This document shows positions 58,638-64,000 of a stretch of 64,000 nucleotides of DNA, one piece after another. The notes under the pieces are model-generated. The model was not told where the DNA came from, ran no database searches, and saw only the letters and a list, made by a program, of their open reading frames with translations. Both the position numbers and the translations under genes were made by a program. Origin of the DNA: CAIQPS01 sp963843455 (GTDB taxonomy: Bacteria > Actinomycetota > Thermoleophilia > RBG-16-64-13); assembly GCA_963843455.1 (NCBI GenBank), contig CAWJKE010000007.1, forward strand, positions 558,001 to 622,000, written 5' to 3'. Position 1 is the first letter of the stretch; every line of letters begins with the position of its first letter.

Positions 58638-61146
58638 TTAGTCCCGGCCCTCGGCAACGACTTCCCGCAGTCTCTCCCCGTACTTGTCGGCCAAATCGAC
58701 GGCCCGGGCGTCGTCGGCGGCCTCCGCGTACACGTGGAACAGCGGCTCCTCGGCATCCGGGAGCACCAGAGCCCACTCTCCGTGGTCAAGGAAGACCTTG
58801 ATGCCGTCGACGAGTGACACCCGTCCCGTCGTGCAGCCTTTCGGTCGCGCGGCGCATCACGGTCCCCTTGAGTTCCCAGGGGCACTCGACCTGCAGATGG
58901 ACCACGTGGGCCGCCGGCATTCGGGCGATGAGTTGCGACAGGGGTGCGTCCGACGTGGAGATGAGCTCCAGGACCTTTCCCAACGCGTAGAGCGCGTCCG
59001 GCGAGGGAAGGACGGCCGGGTATATGTAGCCTCCGTCCGTGGTGGCCGCGAAGATCGTGTTTGGACGCGTCGCCTCGGCCATCACTGCCGCCTTGGAATA
59101 TCTTGTCCGACGGATGCTGACGCCCGTGGAGGCGACCATCTGCTCCCCGAGTCTGGTGGCATGGAGAGGCAAGGCCGCCACTCCGGCGGCCGCGTCACGG
59201 GCCGCGTGCTGCAGCAACAGGAGCATCAGGGCGGAATCGGGGATAAGCCGGCCTTTATCATCGACAACGTACAGGTATTCGGCACCCGGATCGAGGATCG
59301 CCCCCATATCGCCCTCCATGGCGCGTACCATCTCCCCCACTCGTGCGGCCGCTACCGGCAGACTCTCTTCGAGCGTGAATCGGGAGCGGCTGCGCGAGAA
59401 GGTGTTGAGAGCGATGGTCTCTACCCCAAGCTTGTCCAGAGTCGCCGGGAAGAAGAAGGCCGGCGCCGACAGCGAGTAGTCGAGCACCAGCCGTGGCTGC
59501 CTGCCCCGTATGGCCACCGTGTTCCAGTTGTCGAGCAGCGAGTTGGTGTACGTCTCGATCACCCGGGGCGGGTATACGACCTGCCCCATCTCCTCGAAGG
59601 CGGCGCGCCGGAAATCCTCGCGGAAATAGTGGTTCTCGATCGCCCGCTCGCGCTTGCCGTCCAGAGGCACGCCCGGTGCCTCGGAGAAGAGGATCTCGAT
59701 GAGTTCGGGGTTGTCCAGGCTCATCTGCACGTGGATGCCGCCGATGGCGTTGGCGCTCTTGATGTCGAAGCGGTTCACGGCAAGCGGCGCGGTGGTGAGG
59801 TCGCGTACGTTGACGCCGGTTGAGTTCAGCCCGCTGATGATCGCCCGCTTGAAGACCCGGCAGGCATGATGGGTGTCGCGACTGGTCGTGATGTACGAAC
59901 CCTTGGTGATGAGCGTCCCGTACGACATCGCGAGGCGCATGGCCATCTCCGGGGTGACGTCCACGTTGGCCAAACCCCGCACACCGTTACGCCCAAACAG
60001 GGTGCTCGAGCCGCGCGTCTCCCAGACTATGGAGGAACGGACCGCGGAGCCCGGCTCGATGTTCTTGAGCGGATAGATCTTCACGTTGTTGGCCACCACC
60101 GCGTTACGCCCGATGATCGAGCGGTCCCCGACCACCGCGCCTTCCGCAATGTGCGCGTTCTCGTGCACTTCCACACCGTCCATCAGCACCGCGCCGACCA
60201 CGACTGCACCCGAGGCCACGTAGACGTTCTGTCCGAGGATGGATCCGCCGACCTGCGAGCCCGTCCGCACCACTGTGTTGTCGCCCAGAACTGTGTGCGA
60301 CAGTATCCGAGCCCCCGGATCGAGCCGGACGTTCTCCCCGATGACAGCGGGGCCCTCCACGTCGTCAAGGCTCTCGACGACGGCCCCCTTGCCCACCCAG
60401 ATGTTGCCGCGCAGACGGACGCCCGGCGGTGTGAGGCGGATCTTGCCGTCGAGCGCGTCGCGGTTTGCCTGCAGGTACTGCTCGAGGCTACCCACATCCT
60501 GCCAATAACCGTCGCAGACCGTGCCGTAGAGCGGCTTGCGCATGTCGAACAGCTTGGGGAACAGGTCGTGGCTAAAATCGTACGGCTGCCCCTCGGGAAT
60601 GTGATCGAACACCTCGGGCTCGAGCACATAGATGCCGGTATTGACGGTATCGGAGAAGACCTGGCCCCATCCGGGTTTCTCCAGAAACCGCTGGATCCGC
60701 CCCTCCTCGTCCACGATCACCACGCCGAACTCGAGCGGGTTCTCCACGCTCGTTAGGGCTATGGTGACCATCGCTTCGCGCTCGCGGTGGAAATCGATCA
60801 CCTTTGTCAGGTCGAAATCGGTGAGCGCGTCACCGCTGATGACCAGGAAGGTGTCGTCTAGCAGGTCTTTCGCAAGTCGGATGGAGCCGGCCGTGCCGGC
60901 CGGCGTCTCCTCCACGGTGTAGTCGATGTGCATCCCCAGAGTGCTACCGTCCCCGAAGTGGTTGCGGATGAGCCGGGGCAGAAAGGCCAGGGTCATGACC
61001 ACTTCGTTGATGCCGTGACGCTGGACCAGCTCAAGGATGTGCTGGATGCAGGGCTTGTTGACGATGGGCACCATCGGCTTGGGCTGGTTGGAGGTCAGCG
61101 GCCGGAGTCTCGTGCCCTGACCGCCCGCCATGACGACTGCCTTCAC
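58638..61146 (-). CDS. Sugar-1-phosphate nucleotidyltransferase / degenerate phosphomannomutase-like fusion, frameshifted
   Basis: A fusion of about 835 aa. The N-terminal nucleotidyltransferase (about 1-235) has VVMAGGQGTRLRPLTSNQPK, VISGDALTDFDL and VNTGIYVLEPEVFDHI. A left-handed beta-helix (about 245-370) with hexapeptide repeats follows, then a phosphomannomutase-like region. In that region the catalytic TASHNP block reads VQMSLDNPEL and the metal loop DGDxDR reads DPGAEYLYVVDD, so it is probably inactive as a mutase. GTG 61146 has AGGAGG upstream. At 58824 one extra T breaks the frame; without it the protein ends GRVSLVDGIKVFLDHGEWAL and stops at 58638. The likely role is GDP-mannose or a related sugar nucleotide for cell-surface glycans. 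Confidence 0.85.
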
Positions 61147-61259
61147 GAGAGCCTCCTGATCGCGGGTGGGACGCCACACGGGATACTTACCCACAGAGTA
61201 ACAGGGAACGCGAGAGGCAGGAACGGTGCGGACGAGGCTGAAAGAACCGGGAACGACAC

Positions 61260-61278
61260 GGGGCCCATCGAGGGCCCC
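61260..61278. terminator. Hairpin between tRNA-Pro and the nucleotidyltransferase gene
   Basis: GGGGCCC (61260-61266) pairs with GGGCCCC (61272-61278) around ATCGA, 6 bases beyond the tRNA 3' end. Reading in the tRNA direction no T-run follows; on the plus strand TTTAAG follows. A role as tRNA terminator is likely but not certain. Confidence 0.45.
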
Positions 61279-61284
61279 TTTAAG

Positions 61285-61358
61285 TCGGGACGGCGAGATT
61301 TGAACTCGCGACCTTCCGGCCCCCAGCCGGATGCGCTACCAAGCTACGCCACGTCCCG
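61285..61358 (-). tRNA. tRNA-Pro (anticodon GGG)
   Basis: Reading the minus strand, the acceptor arms CGGGACG (5') and CGTCCCG plus A73 pair fully. The anticodon arm is TCCGG-CTGGGGG-CCGGA with anticodon GGG (codon CCC/CCU), and the T arm is GCGAG-TTCAAAT-CTCGC. C1-G72 and A73 are proline identity features. 74 nt; the CCA end is not encoded. Confidence 0.95.
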
Positions 61359-61369
61359 ACGCGCGACCC

Positions 61370-61375
61370 AGTATA
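61370..61375 (-). promoter_or_regulatory. -10 box of the tRNA-Pro gene
   Basis: TATACT on the minus strand (61375-61370) would start transcription about 5 bases before the mature tRNA 5' end. The -35 region is not convincing. Confidence 0.4.
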
Positions 61376-61441
61376 GCGCGCCCTCGCACTCCGGACTACC
61401 GACGGAGCGAGCGGCGTCCTGCGAAAGACCGGCCGCCGGCG

Positions 61442-62131
61442 CTACGCGACCGGCGTCTGCGGATCGGAACTGCCGGCCTCTCGAGGCGAGCCTGACTCGG
61501 GGTCCGGTGCATCACCCGCCCTCTTGTTCCAGGGGAAGCTGACGCGGGGCTCCTGACGCTTCCACAGTCGACGGAAGTTGCCCCTATGAGCCCACAGGAC
61601 CACCACTGCCATGACGCACGCCCCCACGATGTAGGCAAGCGGCTGGTGGAACACCACCGCCATCACGGGAAACATGATGGTGCACACGATGGACGCGACC
61701 GACACTATCCGGGTGGTCACCAGCAGCAGCGTGAACAGGACCACCACGATGGCCATCGGGATAGGCATCATGGCGAGAGCGGCTCCCGCCCCAGTCGCCA
61801 CCCCTTTGCCTCCCTTGCCCCGCAGAAAGAGCGAGTAGTTGTGGCCGGCCACGCAGGCGAAGGCGACGAGGACGGTCACCAGCGGGGTGCTCAGGTACTT
61901 CGCGAGGAGCACAGGCAGCACGCCTTTCAGCAGGTCCGCCACGAGGACGGCCACGCCAAGCTTCACCCCGAGCACGCGGAAGGCGTTCGTGGTGCCCGCG
62001 TTGCCGCTCCCGTGCTTCCGGACGTCGATGCCCTTGAAGAGCTTGCCCAGGAACACGCTGGGAGAAAGGGAACCCACCAGGTAGCCGAGCGCCACCAGTC
62101 CGATCGCCGTCAACCACGCGCCCGTGCTCAC
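61442..62131 (-). CDS. plsY: Glycerol-3-phosphate acyltransferase PlsY
   Basis: Membrane acyltransferase that uses acyl-phosphate to make lysophosphatidic acid, the first step of phospholipid synthesis. It also connects with FakA/FakB, which make acyl-phosphate. The 229-aa protein has five membrane helices, GYLVGSLSPSVFLGK, the GSGNAGTTNAFRVLG motif and GHNYSLFLRGKGGKGVATG. A C-terminal tail of about 35 residues is hydrophilic. GTG 62131 overlaps the der stop (GTGA). Confidence 0.95.
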   Translation of the reverse strand: MSTGAWLTAIGLVALGYLVGSLSPSVFLGKLFKGIDVRKHGSGNAGTTNAFRVLGVKLGVAVLVADLLKGVLPVLLAKYLSTPLVTVLVAFACVAGHNYSLFLRGKGGKGVATGAGAALAMMPIPMAIVVVLFTLLLVTTRIVSVASIVCTIMFPVMAVVFHQPLAYIVGACVMAVVVLWAHRGNFRRLWKRQEPRVSFPWNKRAGDAPDPESGSPREAGSSDPQTPVA

Positions 62132-63447
62132 GAATACCTTTCCTCTTTGCCTTCGAAGTCGATGACGAGAGGGATGCCCCAGAGACCGTATTCTTCACGC
62201 AGTTGATTCTCGAGGTAGTATGCAAACGATCTCGTGACCAGGCTGCGCGCGTTCACCATGACCTTGAAGCGGGGCGGCGACGTCTCGTATTGAACGATGT
62301 AGAACGCCTTGAGAGTCTTCGTCCCTCTTCCGGCAGGCGGTCTCTTAGCGCGAAACGTCTCGAGCCAGCGGTTGAGGTCGGACGTCGGTATCCGCCCACT
62401 GTATTGCTGATACAGCTCGCGGGCCAGAGGCAGAATGAGGTTGATACCGCGGCCCGTGAGGGCCGAGACCGTCAGCCAGCGCGGCTTCATCTGGACCTTG
62501 GCCTTGAGACGCTCCACCGTCATGTCCAGGTCTACCTCGTTGATGTCCCACTTGTTGAACAGGACCGCAGTGGCACACTTGGCCCGCTGGGCCTCGTAGC
62601 CGATCTGAAGATCGAGATCGACGAGCCCCTCGTTCGCGTCGATGACGAGGAGGGCGACGTGGCTTCGCTCGAGGGCCTGCAGGGCGCGGAGAGAGCTGTA
62701 GTACTCCACGTCGGTCGTCGTCCGTTTTCCCGGGCGCCGTAGACCGGCGGTGTCGATGAGCGTCACCGGGGTCCCATCGAACAGCAGGTCGGTGTCGATG
62801 GCATCCCTGGTCGTTCCCGGACGCGGAGACACGATGGTTCGCTGATCCCCCAGGAGAGCGTTGAGGAGAGAGCTCTTGCCCACGTTCGGCCGGCCCACGA
62901 TGGCGACCCGTATAGGCTCAGGCGCCTCGGGCGACCCCTCATCTTCCGGAAGGTTCTTCACCACCTCGTCCAGGAGATCCCCCACACCCAGACCGTGCTC
63001 CGCAGACACCCCAATGGGCTCACCGATCCCGAGTTGCCAGTACTCGTTCACGTTCTGCTGAGCCACCTTCGAGTCGTACTTGTTGACGGCCAGAAGTACC
63101 GGCACCGGGCTTCGCCGCAGGAGAGCCGCTATCTCGTAGTCCTGGGGCGCTAGGCCGCTCTTGCCGTCCACCAGGAAGATGGCCACGGCCGCCTCTTCCA
63201 GAGCCAACTGCGCTTGCCGGCGCACGTCCTCCCCGAGGGGTTCTTCGCTCTGCAGGTCGATGCCTCCCGTGTCGACCACGACGAATTCGTGGCCGGTCCA
63301 CTCGGCCTCTCCCTCCTTGCGGTCCCGCGTCACCCCGGATTCCGGCGCGACCACCGCGTCCCTGCTGCCCGTGATGCGGTTGAAGAGGGTCGACTTGCCC
63401 ACGTTGGGATAGCCGATGATCGCTACTCGGGGCTTCGGTCGGCTCAT
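62128..63447 (-). CDS. der: Ribosome biogenesis GTPase Der (EngA)
   Basis: Double-GTPase required for 50S assembly. The 439-aa protein has the first G domain (GYPNVGKSTLFNRITG, VVDTGGIDL, VNKYDSK), the second G domain (GRPNVGKSSLLNALLG, LIDTAGLRRPG, FNKWDINEVD) and the C-terminal KH-like domain with NARSLVTRSFAYYLENQLRE. ATG 63447 is used; the frame is open further upstream but that part overlaps ispH. The start overlaps the ispH stop and the end overlaps plsY, so the order is ispH-der-plsY. Confidence 0.97.
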   Translation of the reverse strand: MSRPKPRVAIIGYPNVGKSTLFNRITGSRDAVVAPESGVTRDRKEGEAEWTGHEFVVVDTGGIDLQSEEPLGEDVRRQAQLALEEAAVAIFLVDGKSGLAPQDYEIAALLRRSPVPVLLAVNKYDSKVAQQNVNEYWQLGIGEPIGVSAEHGLGVGDLLDEVVKNLPEDEGSPEAPEPIRVAIVGRPNVGKSSLLNALLGDQRTIVSPRPGTTRDAIDTDLLFDGTPVTLIDTAGLRRPGKRTTTDVEYYSSLRALQALERSHVALLVIDANEGLVDLDLQIGYEAQRAKCATAVLFNKWDINEVDLDMTVERLKAKVQMKPRWLTVSALTGRGINLILPLARELYQQYSGRIPTSDLNRWLETFRAKRPPAGRGTKTLKAFYIVQYETSPPRFKVMVNARSLVTRSFAYYLENQLREEYGLWGIPLVIDFEGKEERYS

Positions 63448-64000
63448 GATTCGAATCCTGCCAATCTGTCGGCGACAGCCATTATCTGCTCTGGGGGGGT
63501 CGACGCACCCGCCGTGACGCCCACCACGCTCAGTCCCCGGAACCAGGCAGGGTCGAGCTCGTCTGCCGACTCCACATGGAATGTCTTCGGCTGGCGCGCG
63601 GCGCACAGCTCTGCAAGCCGCCGGGTGTTCCCGGAGTTCCTCCCCCCCACCACCACCACCGCGTCCACCTGCTCGGCCATCGCCATAGCAGCGGTCTGCC
63701 GCTGCTCGGTCGCACTGCAGATCGTGTTGTGTACGAGGAGCTCGCGTGTGCGCGGAGCCAGATTCTCCACCAATTCCGCCAGGTGCTCCTGAGACTGGGT
63801 GGTCTGTACGACCACGCCCACGCGTGCGCTGGGAAGCTCCTCCGGCAGGTCGGCCGGCGACTCCACCACCAGCGACTCCTGGCCCGCGTAGGAGCGAAGC
63901 GCCAGCACTTCCGGGTGATCCCTCTCCCCCAGGATCACGACGAAGTAGCCCTGGCGCCGGAGCTTCGCTGCTTTCTCCTGAGCTGACTTCACAAAACGGC
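63444..64000 (-). CDS. ispH: 4-hydroxy-3-methylbut-2-enyl diphosphate reductase, truncated by window end
   Basis: Last enzyme of the MEP isoprenoid pathway, an iron-sulfur reductase. Only the C-terminal part of about 185 aa is inside the window. The frame runs past base 64000 with FVKSAQEKAAKLRRQGY, which in complete proteins follows the TCPFV region. The conserved VHNTICSATEQRQ carries a cluster Cys and the catalytic TxxRQ region, and VVVVGGRNSGNTRRLAELC and VVGVTAGASTPPEQI follow. The N-terminal cluster Cys lies outside. The stop overlaps the der start (ATGA). Confidence 0.95.
   Translation of the reverse strand, partial: RFVKSAQEKAAKLRRQGYFVVILGERDHPEVLALRSYAGQESLVVESPADLPEELPSARVGVVVQTTQSQEHLAELVENLAPRTRELLVHNTICSATEQRQTAAMAMAEQVDAVVVVGGRNSGNTRRLAELCAARQPKTFHVESADELDPAWFRGLSVVGVTAGASTPPEQIMAVADRLAGFES

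Noticed and set aside
58684..59823. 379-codon plus-strand frame opposite the nucleotidyltransferase
   Set aside because: The minus-strand gene has conserved domains throughout; the plus frame is a mirror of it.
1..64000. CRISPR arrays, insertion sequences, prophage or integrated plasmid
   Set aside because: No repeated spaced repeats, transposase, integrase, capsid or terminase sequences were seen on either strand.

Overview
The window is 64 kb of high-GC, gene-dense bacterial chromosome: housekeeping genes in tight operons with many 4-base ATGA/GTGA overlaps. I see no prophage, insertion sequence, CRISPR array or rRNA, and one tRNA. Several features point to a deep-branching actinobacterium (Rubrobacter/Thermoleophilia/Coriobacteriia-like). 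These are the coaD - sepIVA-like - yceD - rpmF order, the gcvH / FHA (GarA-like) / MerR (FtsR-like) set, an EF-G2-type factor, and a small single-motif RsiG-like protein. Some traits are more Firmicutes-like: the Asp23-FakA-FakB-RecG order, a fused SecDF, and a PriA with intact helicase motifs. The lineage is an inference; no marker phylogeny was run.

Layout. 1-9.2 kb: metK (5' truncated), priA, def, fmt, rpe, then an FMN riboswitch and the riboflavin operon ribD-ribE-ribBA-ribH. 9.2-20.7 kb: rpmB (minus), DUF1858 protein, Asp23, fakA/fakB, recG, rsmD, coaD, SepIVA-like, yceD, rpmF, EF-G-like, RpiR regulator. 20.8-31.9 kb: yebC-ruvC-ruvA-ruvB, queH, queA, tgt, yajC, secDF, phasin-like, UbiB kinase. 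32-47.7 kb: recJ, rel, MBL hydrolase, hisS, aspS, a lipoprotein, a NifU-MnmA fusion, two small membrane proteins, an RsbW-like protein with its sigma factor, alaS. 47.7-58.6 kb: ruvX, mltG, aroE, pilB-pilT-pilC, then on the minus strand apt, ftsR-like, FHA, a hypothetical, RsiG-like and gcvH, then plus-strand mglB-mglA. 58.6-64 kb (minus): sugar-nucleotidyltransferase/PGM-like fusion, tRNA-Pro, plsY, der, ispH (truncated by the window end).

How the genes fit together. The most coherent accessory theme is surface motility: type IV pilus ATPases and platform (pilB, pilT, pilC), the MglA/MglB polarity pair, and a protein carrying the c-di-GMP-binding signature of RsiG anti-sigma factors all lie within 8.5 kb. 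A WhiG/FliA-like promoter candidate precedes pilC. In Rubrobacter this type of RsiG controls type IV pili, so a c-di-GMP / anti-sigma / pilus circuit is a reasonable hypothesis here.

Data quality. Eight clear single-base insertions, and no clear deletions, break otherwise conserved frames in yebC, ruvC, ruvB (three), queH, aspS and the nucleotidyltransferase gene; ruvC needs more near its end. Six of the eight lie in 21.46-24.24 kb. I read these as likely sequence errors and give the restored gene spans.
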